A stretch of DNA of 20,332 nt, from contig NWUY0300050808.1 in assembly GCA_004151065.3 (NCBI GenBank), positions 14,369-34,700 on the forward strand, read 5' to 3'. This stretch comes from Larix sibirica. Its lineage: Eukaryota; Streptophyta; Pinopsida; Pinales; Pinaceae. The position numbers were made by a program, and so were the translations under genes. Shown piece by piece: positions 10,248 to 19,810 of this stretch; position 1 is the stretch's first letter; every line of letters begins with the position of its first letter. A model generated the notes under the pieces. The model saw nothing but the letters and a program-made list of their open reading frames with translations. It was not told the DNA's origin and searched no databases.

Positions 10248-10552
10248 GTGCCAGATCTCAAGATCTGAGTATTCTTCAAGTGGATCAAGATTAACTCGCA
10301 TAGTTCCTTCAAACATTGTTGGCTCTTGAGGGATGATGCTTAACTTGGATCTGTGTGATGTAGACCTATTGAGCAGATATCTAGGCCATCAATAATAATA
10401 TTTCCTTATGTTGGTTCTACAAGCCAAAAGAGAGCTTGTATGAGAGTAGATTTGCCACTTCTCGTGCGCCCAACAACTCCGATCTTTTGTCTTTCAGGGA
10501 ATTTGCATGGGATATTTCTCAACACAAATGGTAAGAGTTTGGCATATTGGAC
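10248..10552 (-). pseudogene. ABCC exon with Walker A and Q-loop (broken)
   Basis: The acceptor TTCTCAG precedes GTCCAATATGCC, and the exon ends CTGGCAC with donor GTAAGC. It reads VQYAKLLPFVLRNIPC, then the Walker A block GVVGRTRSGKST, where family members have GRTGSGKST, so Gly is changed to Arg. Codon 49 is TAA (10408-10406), where an acidic or small residue is usual. Near 10350-10360 a single base is missing; the frame then resumes as [20 protein letters not shown] and [14 protein letters not shown]. The exon is 305 nt; 306 would be exactly 102 codons, in phase with both neighbours, which supports a 1-nt loss. Confidence 0.9.
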
Positions 10553-10665
10553 CTGAGAACCCCAAAAACAGTGTTAAGTTTCAAGAAAAAATGGGCTTGA
10601 TGCAAGAACGTGTATGACTTATTAGCTAGTATTATATGAATGTAGTGGTTATCTGAAGTTAAGAT

Positions 10666-10770
10666 TTATATCTATATCTATATATCTATATATCTATATC
10701 TATATCTATATCTATATCTATATCTATATCTATATCTATATCTATATATNATATATATATAAATATATTA
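10666..10770. repeat. (TATATC)n microsatellite with an undetermined base
   Basis: Roughly 100 bp of TATATC/TATC units passing into (AT)n. The base at 10750 is N, so the sequence and length here are not reliable. It lies in the minus-strand intron upstream of the ABCC Walker A exon. Confidence 0.95.
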
Positions 10771-10850
10771 TTTTTGTTTCATCATTCTTTTTGCATTTAT
10801 AAGTTTTTCACAATTTTTGTTTATCATTCCTTTTGCATTTATATGTTTTT
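10771..10850. repeat. Approximate 42-bp tandem duplication, T-rich
   Basis: TTTTTGTTTCATCATTC and its continuation TTTTTGCATTTATA (10771-10808) recur, with a few changes, at 10814-10850. Confidence 0.75.
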
Positions 10851-10913
10851 CTTGTGACTGAAAATAGGATGCCAAGAATTTTATGTCTAGTTTGCTAGTT
10901 ACGGGGGGTTTTG

Positions 10914-11420
10914 TGTTAAAATTTCAATGGTGTATTGCACAAGCAACTACGTATGCAAACGGAGTTGGCCATGTTAAGAAATATCATTATGGCATCAACG
11001 CAATGTATGTCAACATAACACTAGCTTGATCCAAGTGAGCATCTATTTATACTTGAGCATGTAATCAATCTCTCTAAAACTAAGGTTGATTCCTTTAACT
11101 TTGATTACTCATAACGACCCCATACAACTCACTTGGTGAGCATGTAACCAATTTCTCTAAAACTAAGGTTGATTACTTTAACTTTGATCACCCATAACGA
11201 CCCCATACAACTCACTTGGTCGAGACTTATTTCTGTTGGTTTGATCCACCCCGATCCACCCCGTGGAAGGTCCTCAATTGGTCTATCCACTGCTTAGTTA
11301 ATCCACCAATTGACACTAAAATACACCGATGGCATCCAAGAATTTGATTTAATCTCAAATTCCAACATCTCCCCTTTAATATAACTTCTTGGAGGATTAG
11401 GAGTTGACATCATCTCAACA
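10914..11420 (-). mobile_element. Probable 3' LTR of a Copia element
   Basis: On the minus strand, GAAGGGGGAG (complement of 11421-11430) is a typical Copia polypurine tract, and TGTTGAGATG follows at once. A matching outer end is TGTTAAAA on the + strand at 10914, so the two ends are TGTTGA and TGTTAA as inverted repeats. That gives about 507 bp. The inner end is well supported by the adjoining RNase H; the outer end is a guess. It contains the 83-bp tandem duplication. Confidence 0.55.
11055..11220. repeat. 83-bp tandem duplication inside the Copia LTR
   Basis: Units 11055-11137 and 11138-11220 begin GAGCATGTAA(T/C)CAAT and end CATACAACTCACTTGGT. They differ at only a handful of bases and have no gaps. 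Confidence 0.95.
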
Positions 11421-12100
11421 CTCCCCCTTCATGATAGTTCCTTGAAGCCCAAGAATATACCAAAGCTTAACAAACTCGCTTTTATCAATGACTTTGTAAA
11501 AATATCAACAATTTGATCATCAATCTTGCAATAAATAAGAGGTATCACATTCTTTTGTACCTATTATCTGAGGTAATGTGCAAGAGGCTCAACATGGTTC
11601 ATCTTTCTATGTGCAATGCTATTCTAACCCACTTGTATTGCACTTTGATTGCCACAATACAATGTAATCGATCCTTATGAAGAAACCCAAGCTCTCCCAC
11701 TAATTGTGAATCCAAACTACCTCAACTTTAGCATTTATTGCTCCTCTATATTAAGCTTTAGTGGTCAACACAAAAACAACCTATTTTTGTTTGCATAACC
11801 AATGAACTAGACCAAATCCAAGATAAAACATATATTCAAAAGTCAAATTTCACTCATCCCCATCACTAGCTCAATCAAAATTTAAATTTTGGCTGAAATA
11901 CCTAATGCCAAATTGATATGTACCTTTTTACATGACCAAATCCAAGATAAAACATATATCCAAAAGTTGACCTCTAGTCGTCCTCATCGCCAACCCAAGC
12001 AGAGTATGCATAACCCATTAATTGATTTCAATTTTAACTAAAATACTCAATGCCAAGCTGATATGTACCTTTGATATACTAAAAAATTCTCTTTGCAACC
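11421..12100 (-). pseudogene. Copia RNase H remnant
   Basis: Read on the minus strand toward the LTR: a GYMF-YLG-like block, then LYCGNQSAIQVG (about 11620-11660), where Copia RNase H usually has the catalytic Asp (YCDNQSAI), here Gly. Then come NHVEPLAHYLR, VQKNVIPLIYCKIDDQ, IVDIFTKSLIKA and a final LGLQGTIMKGE. This order matches the conserved C-terminal end of Copia polyproteins (usually H-x-R-x-KHIE...EQVADIFTKSL). There are stops and at least one frameshift. RNase H would remove template RNA during replication. Part of the domain is duplicated (11810-12077). Confidence 0.85.
11810..12077. repeat. Approximate 124-bp tandem duplication in Copia RNase H
   Basis: GACCAAATCCAAGATAAAAC starts at 11810 and at 11934. 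Both copies run on to (C/T)AATGCCAA(A/G)(T/C)TGATATGTACCTTT. The right copy keeps about 20 bp that the left lacks, including the coding part for the AWVGDEDD-like block. Both copies encode a GYM/EYMF-like strand on the minus strand. Confidence 0.85.
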
Positions 12101-12990
12101 TTCAAATGGATCTCCTTCAAATCTTGCATGAACTTGGAGACCAAACTAACATCAAAGGCAACATCAAGTTCAATATGAGTTAAATAAACAAGACTACCAA
12201 CATGTTCCTATATACAATAGTGTCGACTTTTGGAGAATTACATTCCTTAGTTAGCATAATTCCCAATTGAAATGGAGTATAAAAAGGCTTACAATCTTCT
12301 ATTTTAAATATATTCATGAGATCTAGAGCTTACTTTTGCCGAGAAATGAAGATACCATCATCCAATTGTATAACTTGGATGCCAAGAAAGAAATACAACC
12401 GACCTAAGTCAGTCATTTCAAATCTATCTTTTCGTTTCGATGTTAGACCAAAATTTGAGTGAACCATTGTTTCTAATGATGATCCAATCATCCACATAAA
12501 GCACAATCATTAGAACTACATCATCCACATTCAACACATAAATACTGTGATTTGATTCACAATGCTTGAAACAGAGTTAGAGAAAGAAGTTATCAATATT
12601 CTCATACCATGCCCTTGGCATCTATTTCAAGCCATACAGGGACTTCTTGACGCACACAAGATTACCATCCTACATGAAACTAGATGGTTGTGCCATATAG
12701 ACCTCCTCAATAAGATCCCCATGTAAGAAGGCACTCCTCACATCCATTTGCTGTGCCTCCCAACCAAAATTTGTAGCAAGAGCGGGAACAATTCAAATAG
12801 AATTCATCTCAACCATAAGAGCAAAAGTATTTGTGTAATAATTGATACCTTCCCATTGAGAAAAACCCTTTTCTACTAGTGAAGCCTTATGTCCCTCAAC
12901 AACACCATTTGATATAAACTTAGTCTTATCTACCTTACCGCATTCTTGTCTTGTGGGCAAGGAAATAACTCCCACGTCTTATTCTTTAGC
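12101..12990 (-). pseudogene. Copia reverse transcriptase remnant
   Basis: On the minus strand the segment starts with KFISNGVVEGHKASLVEKGF (about 12920-12860) and GINYYTNTFALMVEMNSI, standard opening blocks of Copia RT (usually YKARLVAKGF, YxETFAPV). Next are WEAQQMDVRSAFLHGDL, EEVYMAQPSSF, VKKSLYGLK and MPRAWYENID. The active centre is VLYVDDWIII (about 12490), intact. DLGRLYFFLGIQV and DDGIFISRQK follow. Stops occur, for instance after SLYGLK (Gln expected) and within SRQK-stop-ALDL (Tyr expected). The RT family call is very strong; the element is dead. Confidence 0.92.
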
Positions 12991-13240
12991 AAGGAATTAT
13001 ATTCTTTAATTATTGCATTTTTCCATTCAAGGCTATCTTGTGCATCTGCATATGTCTTAGGATCACATGTCTTTAACACACATGCCATGAGTGTAGCATT
13101 AACCTGTTGTTTTTGTGCATGAGCCTTCCTTAAATTAGTCTAGCAACCTCAATGGTCTTTGTTACCCACTTGGGATAGTCAATTTCCATGACAAACATTG
13201 TCCTTGGAACACATTCATCATGAATAGACTCAAACATATT
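12991..13240 (-). pseudogene. Copia linker between integrase and RT
   Basis: Minus-strand fragments in changing frames read DPKTYADAQDSLEWKNAI and EYNSLLKNKTWELF, the block that comes just before RT in Copia polyproteins (usually DPxxYxEAxxxxEWxxAMxEEYxSLxKNxTW). Upstream of that is FESIHDECVPRTMFV. At least two frameshifts. Confidence 0.7.
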
Positions 13241-14055
13241 GTTTAAAGTCAGTTGGTATCAACAATTCGACCCATGGTTGATTTGGTAGTACAAATCCGA
13301 GTAGAAGTTGGTCTACTCAATTAAAAAACTTGCAGTGTTCGATTGATTTATGACCTAAACCTTAGAAGACGATGTTGATAGAACAACACTTGAGTTTGCT
13401 CATTGAAAGTTTGGGTCTCATTTGGAAAATTGGTTTACTCAAATTGAATCGTGTTAGCTTATTTAATATGTGTGTTATATGGGCTTTCAAGGCACTAACT
13501 AAAATTGAAGTGATCCATAAACAAATGAGATATTTTCATCCATAAAAGCAACTAATTGACGTCTAGAGCACCTAATATTGAGCACTTGGTGAAAGTGTCT
13601 ATTATTGTCGAAACTTAGTTATGAGCCAGCCAATGATGCACAAATGCCTCAATGAGCCTCAATGAAGCTATTTAACACTTTCTCATAATTCAATGTAATT
13701 TAAATCCAATAGTAGCACTAGCAAATCCTATGATACATGTAATGTGACGAATATATGCAAGGCAAAACCAACCTAACAATATATTTAGAAAAAACCTTTG
13801 CATGAAATCTTTGGTCCTTACCATGATGAATTTTGACTTCTGTAACATCCTCCTTATAGGTTTTCTAGTATTGCAAACTCAATGTAACTATTAGAATCGA
13901 CTTCCAAGACCCATAAGTTTGAAAATGCATAGTTAAGGTTTCTCCACTAGCCATAAATAAAAGAGATAAAGTTATAATTGAAATTAAACATACAACCATT
14001 CATTGAAATCCTACTCTCACCTCTACACTAAAAAAATGTTCACCCATCAAAGTTA
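13241..14055 (-). other. Heavily decayed stretch, possibly upstream part of the Copia element
   Basis: It continues the Copia element on the minus strand by position, but I cannot identify integrase (HHCC, DDE) or a gag knuckle with confidence. A WILDSDAS-like fragment near 13890 would fit a Copia protease start, but needs frame changes. AT-rich, with no open frame above 60 codons. Confidence 0.3.
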
Positions 14056-14109
14056 GGATGTAAGAGTTACAAGTTTGTAACGCTGGATGTAAGAGTTACA
14101 AGTTTGTAA
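14056..14109. repeat. 29-bp tandem duplication
   Basis: GGATGTAAGAGTTACAAGTT plus TGTAA occurs at 14056-14080 and 14085-14109, with CGCT between the copies (period 29). Confidence 0.95.
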
Positions 14110-14770
14110 AGCATATTGACTAGAGGTATCAAGCCCATGTTTCCATTCAATTAATTTTTGATAAGCCGATCCTCTCCGTATGCTTCCTTTGGTTCAACCT
14201 TAGAATGCCAAAGTTTTCTTCTAAACGTAAAATGTGCATTCAAAATACTTTAGCATCTAAAGCCAAATATTTTGAATATTTTCAAAGTTTGTTGTGTATG
14301 AACTTTGAAAATAATGCAAAGGTTCGCAATTCCACTTGAGATATGTTCGGAACGCCGCGAAATCCATCTTTCTGAACATCACGAAATGTACATTTCCAAA
14401 GATGTGATTGCATGAGATTCATAATTGACTTTGCAATTATTAACGTTGCAAGATTCACGATTCAACCAATCCATGGCATCATTGTAGACTTCCCCAAGAG
14501 TACGCTACAACCGTAAACTCACTTTGAACCCTCGAGTCAACTAGTGTATTCCTTGAAGCATTAGGACAACCAAGAAGAAAATAAGCTAGTAAATGTGTTG
14601 TGGCAATGCTTACTAATAGCTCAAGAGGTAGGAGGTGGGAATGACACATGTATAAATGAAGAAATTAGTTTCCTCGAGGAATTGAGCAAAGATGCAAGTA
14701 ATTGTGGAAATGGTGATTATGATGATAACTACCATGTTGAAGATGAGAAGTCTTAGGTCGCATCTAAACA
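14110..14770. other. Unassigned stretch
   Basis: No family is recognised. Two short open stretches stand out: minus strand about 14490-14380 (contains EVYNDAMDWLNRESCN) and plus strand about 14638-14755 (acidic, contains ISFLEELSKDASN and EDEKS). Neither is long enough to call a gene. Confidence 0.3.
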
Positions 14771-15135
14771 TTATGTGACCCAACGATGAATAAAGTTTTG
14801 CATGTTACCTCTGTCAATCAAGATGATGACCTTGTAATGTTTGAGGCAACTGATTAATTTGAGGATTTGGGGGGTAGAAAGACCAGTCAAGGCATGCAAA
14901 GAGATATGGGGTTCCTCCTCCTGCAGATAAAAAATTGGGAATGACTTCTATAGGTGTATGAGGGACTTCATGGGTGCTAGTATCAATGTCCTCATCAGAA
15001 TGTCCTTTGAAATGGTCATAAGTAATTTTTGCACCTTACATTTATGTCAATGGGGAATATTTCTCATCATAGTTGTAGCAAAGACTTTTGAGTTGGCACT
15101 GTGCCATTTCGGCTTGAGTTAACTTTTAGACCTTG
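14771..15135 (-). pseudogene. Second Ty3/Gypsy element: nucleocapsid and protease remnant
   Basis: On the minus strand, LTQAEMAQCQLKSLCYNYDE followed by KYSP (about 15120-15060) is the start of a knuckle that in this Gypsy lineage reads CYNCDEKYSPGHKC; the second Cys is Tyr and the His/Cys end is lost. Further on, ISLHALTGLSTPQILKL and VIILIDRGNMQNFIHRW (about 14840-14780) match the spacer and active site of the protease, where LIDSGSTHNFIHRR is typical; Ser is Arg, so the site is dead. A frameshift separates the two parts. Similarity stops near 14771, before RT. Confidence 0.8.
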
Positions 15136-15199
15136 AGATGTGGAGAGGACGAGGAAGGATTAGTGGAAGGGAAGGTAGGTGGACATCAATGAGGAATAA

Positions 15200-15740
15200 A
15201 TGGGGCCTTTTTTATTTGGGCATTCATCACCTTTTGGGCTTCTCTAGCTTTTTTAGTGGCATTGATTCAAGTAGTGGGATGAGACATTAAGAGTTGTGCA
15301 CAAATCTCTTCTTTCAAACAATTGATGAAACATTCCTTGTAAAAATTATTGGACATGGACCTTCGGTGTGGATGGCTAGCTACTCAAAAGATGAGATGAA
15401 ATCTTCGACTTTGCCAAATTGTTTGAGCTTGGCCAATTGTCCCAAATAATGTGCGTCTGTTTCAAAATGGTCATCAGGATTGGAAACAAATTGTGTCCAA
15501 GCAATATAAACCCTTGTAAGATTTCTTGTTCCATTGCTATCATTGCCAATGGTTCGGATCTAAATCTAAAACACCCACTCTAAGTTTCATCATATCATCT
15601 GTGATGCCATACAAAGAAAAATGGGGTTTGACTGATCAAATTTGGTGAGATTGACTTCAAGAAGCTTCTGCCACATGTGAATCATCGGATCACAAACAAG
15701 TAGAGTGGAGTGAGGTTGATGGGGATTGGATGAATCAACT
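15200..15740 (-). pseudogene. Second Ty3/Gypsy element: gag capsid remnant
   Basis: On the minus strand, MIHMWQKLLEVNLTKFDQSN opens the domain (usually RKVDLPxFDGxDP), followed, after shifts, by YGITDDMMKLRVGVLDLD and then HYLGQLAKLKQFGKVEDF and ISSFE (stop for Gln) LAIHTEG. The helix block CLKEEICAQLLMSHP and ATKKAREAQKVMNAQ completes the capsid C-terminal part. There are several 1-2 nt shifts. This is a different lineage from the Gypsy copy at the start of the window. Confidence 0.8.
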
Positions 15741-16079
15741 CCTTCCTTGTGGAAAGGTTGTTATGTCTCTGAGTATATTGAAGATGATGAAGGAAAGAAT
15801 GTCATTAACTGGTTAGCTGGTCAGAAAGCGACTCCAATTTGGTAAGATTGCTACATATGTCATCAAGATTTTGTTGAGTAGAAGAGTGGTTGTGGTTTAA
15901 CTTGTGTTACAACTCATCATATGGTGTTTCAAGGTGAGAGAATCTTTGGGAGAGCCCACTTTATTGAGTTTTAGCCATCGGAGGAAATGGATCCACAAAA
16001 AGGGGTATAGAAGAGTGGTACCAAGGTGATCAACACAGTGCAAGGATCTTGGTGAAATAAGGGTGTAGGCAGAATCCAT
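15741..16079 (-). pseudogene. N-terminal part of the second Gypsy gag
   Basis: A minus-strand frame opens with ATG at 16079-16077 and runs 60 codons (MDSAYTLISPRSLHCVDHLG...), directly downstream of a GA-rich tract. The position fits the poorly conserved gag N-terminus. There is no domain evidence beyond position and continuity. Confidence 0.4.
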
Positions 16080-16080
16080 G

Positions 16081-16082
<2 letters not shown>

Positions 16083-16110
<28 letters not shown>
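16083..16110. repeat. (CT)14 microsatellite
   Basis: Uninterrupted CT units. On the minus strand this is a (GA)n leader just before the putative gag start of the second Gypsy element. Confidence 0.95.
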
Positions 16111-16113
<3 letters not shown>

Positions 16114-16801
16114 CTCTTGTTTTGTTTACTTTGCTTCTAGGGTTCTAAGGGTAAGGGAGTGTCAAGTGCTATAACTCTCTAATATACTTGCAAGGTTCAA
16201 CAATAGTACTTGGCCCAATCCCTCAAGGCACTAACTGAGGAGGCTCGGCCATGGTTTTAACCGTACTAACCTACTACCTAGGTACTAGATAGTAATCTTC
16301 CTATGTGTTGTGCTATGTGCCATTGTAACAACAAGACAATTGATCGGATTATCTAAAGTTGGTTTTATGTTACCTAGGGTACTTCTGATATGCTCGAGGG
16401 TACATTGAATCGAAATTATGTATACAGGTGTTGTGTGATATGGTGGTACCAACAAATGTTACAACGGTGTCCAACAAATATGACTAAGTACCAATTGTTT
16501 TCTTTGCATGTAAGCTTCCCCAGCCATAGGTTTACCCATTGAATGATAGATCAATGTGCCATTTATAGATGCTCAAGCATGTCTCAAGTCTATACAAAAA
16601 AATTCTAAAATTTTCAATACAAAAAATTGGAATTCAAAATATTAAAACAAAATAAAGTTAATAAATCATTTTACAATTATTGCATTTATACTATATTATG
16701 TGAGCTAAGTACATAACAACCTATCTTTTAAGAGAGTTATGGTAGAATGTTATACATGGATTGATGGGCAAATGTCTAAGACTACTCTTAAAACAACCAA
16801 G
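16111..16801. other. Unassigned stretch, possibly leader/LTR of the second Gypsy element
   Basis: By position it should hold the primer-binding site and 5' LTR of the minus-strand Gypsy element, but I could not find a tRNA-complementary site or clean TG...CA limits. Positions 16590-16700 are very AT-rich. No gene is seen. Confidence 0.35.
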
Positions 16802-16990
16802 TCAACATGCTACAAGATGAACAAAGTAAGCTGTCTCTAGATATGATTGACGCAAGTATTGTCTCTTCATGTTGTTGTACTCACTCCTGGATAAACTACC
16901 AACGTCCCCAGCGGAATTGATCGACTTCTTGATGCCTATGACAAGGAATTGCATGTGTCTAAGAGCCTCACGAGGAAAAGTATTCTGGAA
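16802..16990 (-). CDS. Exon-like open frame of unknown function
   Basis: Behind an acceptor-like AATTGACAG, the minus strand stays open for 62 codons from 16990 to a TGA at 16804-16802, reading FQNTFPREALRHMQFLVIG, then IKKSINSAGDVGSLSRSEY and NNMKRQYLRQSYLETAYFV. The composition is balanced and hydrophilic, unlike the low-complexity chance frames nearby, and it has no transposon motif I know. It could be the last exon of a host gene whose other exons lie to the right, or chance. The opposite strand is also open here for 60 codons (16949-17131), which weakens the case. Confidence 0.25.
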   Translation of the reverse strand, partial: FQNTFPREALRHMQFLVIGIKKSINSAGDVGSLSRSEYNNMKRQYLRQSYLETAYFVHLVAC

Positions 16991-17765
16991 CTGTCAATTT
17001 GGAGTTACAATTTGAAGACTGATCAACTGAGTTTGTGGTGTCTCCAGTTCACGATAATATCATCATCCAGTTTCAGAGTAGCCGAAGTAGACATCAAAGG
17101 ATTTCACTGTAGCAGTCGGTATATCGGTTGATAAGCTTTGTAAGTGAATTATTCTGTTAATTGATCAAGGTTTTCTAATGGAACCATCAGAAATAACGAG
17201 TGATGCATGTGGCTACACCATCATTGAAAATACTGGTGATACATGTTCGTTTATTGGATTCATGAAATGCTCGTGTTGTTAAAGCCTTTAATCATTTCAC
17301 AGTCTCTTTTAAGTATATTTGTTGAGCAGCCTTGATATGATTTGACCAGTTATCACATTGCTCTCAAGGATTAAAACCTACATTCTATGCGAACACTTGG
17401 ACATCCTTTTAAATTATATTTTTCTTTGAAAGACAGACTTACAAATTATATCTACATGGTTGAACACAATTTTGGAAATTTGTGAAGTCTTCGCTTCTCT
17501 TCCACAGAATCAATCTTATAGCTTTGCGAAGGTCTCAGCAGGAGTCAAAAGATTTTTCTATTTTAATGAGATTTACGAAATCCTTAGCTGGAAAGTAATT
17601 GCTTTGCATATGTTTTTAAAACCTATAAGTAATCGCTTCGTAGATGCATTTAAAACCTGTTTACACCTTATCTCATTTCATCTAAGGAGCAAAACCTATG
17701 TCCGTGCAAAGACTCTGCAACAGTAGAAAGGTTACTTTTTATTATTGTGGGAAGATCCTTGCCAA
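16991..17765. other. Unassigned stretch
   Basis: No recognised family. An 88-codon open frame (+, 17460-17726) shows no domain and a composition expected of AT-rich non-coding sequence. A short + frame at about 17171-17279 encodes a Cys-rich end (CSFIGFMKCSCC). I do not call a gene. Confidence 0.3.
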
Positions 17766-17948
17766 TTTTTTTTTTTTTTAAAAATCTGCCCAAAGTCCGA
17801 GATAGAAAGGGATAGTCAACATAGGATTAGGAAATGACGCCACACATCGAGGAAAATGTTTTTTCTTTTTAACCCTGCGGAAAGTCCGAAATAGAAAGGG
17901 ATTGTCACTGGTCAGCATAAGATTAGGAAAGGACACCGCACATCGAGG
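17766..17948. repeat. Approximate 90-bp diverged tandem duplication
   Basis: Unit 1 (17766-17852) and unit 2 (17858-17948) both run from a T-rich tract through CTGC(C/G), AAAGTCCGA(G/A)ATAGAAAGGG, then ATA(G/A)GATTAGGAAA(T/G)GAC and CACATCGAGG. Unit 2 carries about 8 extra bases (around CTGGTCAG). Confidence 0.9.
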
Positions 17949-18205
17949 TTAGGTTTTGAAGATTTTGGTGAAAAGTTGAAAGAGCATTTAGTTAGTTTCA
18001 AGACAACCTACAAAGACGATAAGCATCGAACTTAATGGATTCAGGTAAAAGATATATTGTTTATTACAATGAAGTTATTTGATACAATGGGATTGATTTG
18101 CTTTTATGTTATTGGGGAGGTAGTTTTTTCAGTGTTACATAGTTACAACTTTATTATCTATTTATCATTTAATTAACAATGTTACTTAAGCCTTATAGTC
18201 TAACA
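17949..18205 (-). mobile_element. Copia-type LTR edge
   Basis: On the minus strand CTTAAGAGGGGG (complement of 18217-18206) is a polypurine tract, followed by TGTTAGACTATAAGGCTTAAG, a usual LTR start. Within the segment the minus strand has AATAAA (complement of 18060-18065) in an R/U5-like setting. The outer end is not defined, and the sequence beyond the tract has no recognisable Copia coding. Confidence 0.5.
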
Positions 18206-18639
18206 CCCCCTCTTAAGATTTACAATACAACGAAAAACATCAACAAAAATACTCTTTAAATGCTTCTCTTTGACAAACAGTTCTTGGACTAAGACCCCTT
18301 CAAGTTGCTCTGTATTCCTCCAAATGGTATAGTCTCCTAGTTATGATCCAAGTTTCCTAACATCATTGGACACTGTTAACATTTGCAATGTCTTGTAACC
18401 CTCGTAAAGGTATGTTTGCAAACCTCTAAAGCCACAAGCATGCCGGACTATTGAACAACTATCTATCGCCCACTGCATCCCTTTCTATCTACAAAGTGTG
18501 GGCCTCTCAAATCATGAAAGCATCATTTATTTTTTTTGTCCTTTGTTCTGATCATGCACAAGGGTAAAGGCTTCTCTGCTACATTAAGAAAAGCAATACA
18601 AGGTTGAAAATCAAATATCTCTATCTGTCAATATTGCGA
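18206..18639. other. Unassigned stretch beside the Copia LTR
   Basis: By position it should be the RNase H end of a Copia element on the minus strand, but I see no FTKSL- or KHIE-like block in any frame. No gene is called. Confidence 0.35.
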
Positions 18640-19118
18640 TGGACCGACTTCCTCCTTTTTGGGTATTCCTTGGATGTGCCCGACTGCTTTTTACCTACCA
18701 GGAAGGTGCTGAATAGAATCACTAGAGATGACATTTATGGGCAGTTTGTGTAGGTTACTTGGATCAACCCTCTGTGGGGTTACGTCCCAAGATGGCCTTC
18801 TACGTTGCACACTTCTTGGATATGAGGGATGGTCTCATTGCTCGGCCCCCTTACACATTCCTCCATTGGGCACACGCTCTTCGTATTCCGTTAGTCCAAT
18901 TTAGAGTGGGTTCTCACCGTCTCCAGGTAGAGACAGATCACAAGCTTGACTGGTTAGACAGGATCTGTCAGGTATGTCACCTTCGAGAGGTTGATATTGA
19001 GGAGCACTTCATCTTTCGGTGTCCTATTTACTATGAGATCTGTGGGCGATTTCATTGTCATTTTAGGGACCTTACAGAGCTTCAGACTTTCACCAGATTC
19101 TTCAAATACCCTGATTAG
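18640..19118 (+). pseudogene. C-terminal zinc-finger part of a LINE-like polyprotein
   Basis: After a frameshift near 18750 the + strand reads QPSVGLRPKMAFYVAHFLDM, then LRIPLVQFRVGSHRLQVET, then DRICQVCHLREVDIEEHFIF and RCP. The Cys-His pattern C-x2-C-x9-H-x4-C (about 18967-19022) with the flanking L-x-R-x-GSH-x-L-x-x-ET block is characteristic of the zinc-binding end of plant non-LTR reverse transcriptases, thought to bind nucleic acid. Before the shift, frame 1 holds NRITRDDIYGQF, which belongs to the same region. The frame closes at 19116-19118. The RT itself is absent, so this is a 5'-truncated copy. Confidence 0.65.
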
Positions 19119-19810
19119 AGATGTCTAGCCTTATACTTGCAGGAAGCCCTCCTCCGTCTCCACTCCTTCACCCTCAAGCAGCATTCTCGGCCTCAATCCT
19201 GACTAGTCTCCACTCAGAGCATCACTTCCTTCTTTTTGGTGCTTCCTTCCTATAGGGGCACCAAGAGACCGACAAATGGTGGCACTGACCTTGACCGCTC
19301 ACTTAGGACACGGCAATCCACATCAACCTCCACCCATCACCAACGATGGGACCAGTCTCAGCCCCACCTTGGGTGTCGGATGACCTCATCCAGGATACAA
19401 CGGCAAGCTCCCTCCACCAAGCAGTAGCGCACTACCCATTGTAGCTCCTCTTCTAGTTCTTCTTCCAAACAGAGTACTCTTTTGAGCTTCCTTCAGTCGG
19501 CCTCGAATGGTAGGAAATATGCTCCTTATGCTTCCAGTGCCCCATGACGACATATTCACCATTTCTCTATCACATCTCTCAGATCCACTCTTGTACATTT
19601 TCTGTATCAGCTTTCTTCATATCTCTCTTTGTATATCTCTCCTTAGGATTGGCTCTCTAATTGTGGAGTTAGGGTTAGCTTTGAGTGTTGCTTTTAGCTT
19701 TTTATAGAAGCTACTATTTTTGGGCCCCCACTTTGTATTGTTACTATGGCACCGCACAATCCCTTTGACCTACTTTTGTCGTCATTTGTTGGACACTAAT
19801 AAAATTATCT
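19119..19810 (+). mobile_element. 3' tail of the LINE-like element
   Basis: A C/T-rich stretch follows the zinc-finger frame, with many stops and short chance frames. It ends near CACTAATAAAATTATCTTATC, where AATAAA lies at about 19797-19802, a plausible poly(A) signal. No A-tail is visible, so the right limit is approximate. Confidence 0.45.

Noticed and set aside
16083-16110. CT tract as a promoter initiator or CRISPR-like repeat
   Set aside because: It is a plain dinucleotide microsatellite; no spacers or array structure exist in the window.
16000-16300. Primer-binding site complementary to initiator Met tRNA for the second Gypsy element
   Set aside because: I looked for a complement of TGGTATCAGAGC and found no acceptable match; GTGGTACCA at about 16015 lacks the rest.
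16780-17110. Upstream ABCC transmembrane exons
   Set aside because: The minus-strand open frame does not show the hydrophobic helices or the linker motifs expected before NBD2.
17460-17726. 88-codon + frame as a gene
   Set aside because: No homology recognised, AT-biased composition, and no regulatory or splice context.
19236-19707. Several overlapping 63-70 codon frames
   Set aside because: They are chance frames in the C/T-rich tail of a LINE-like element.
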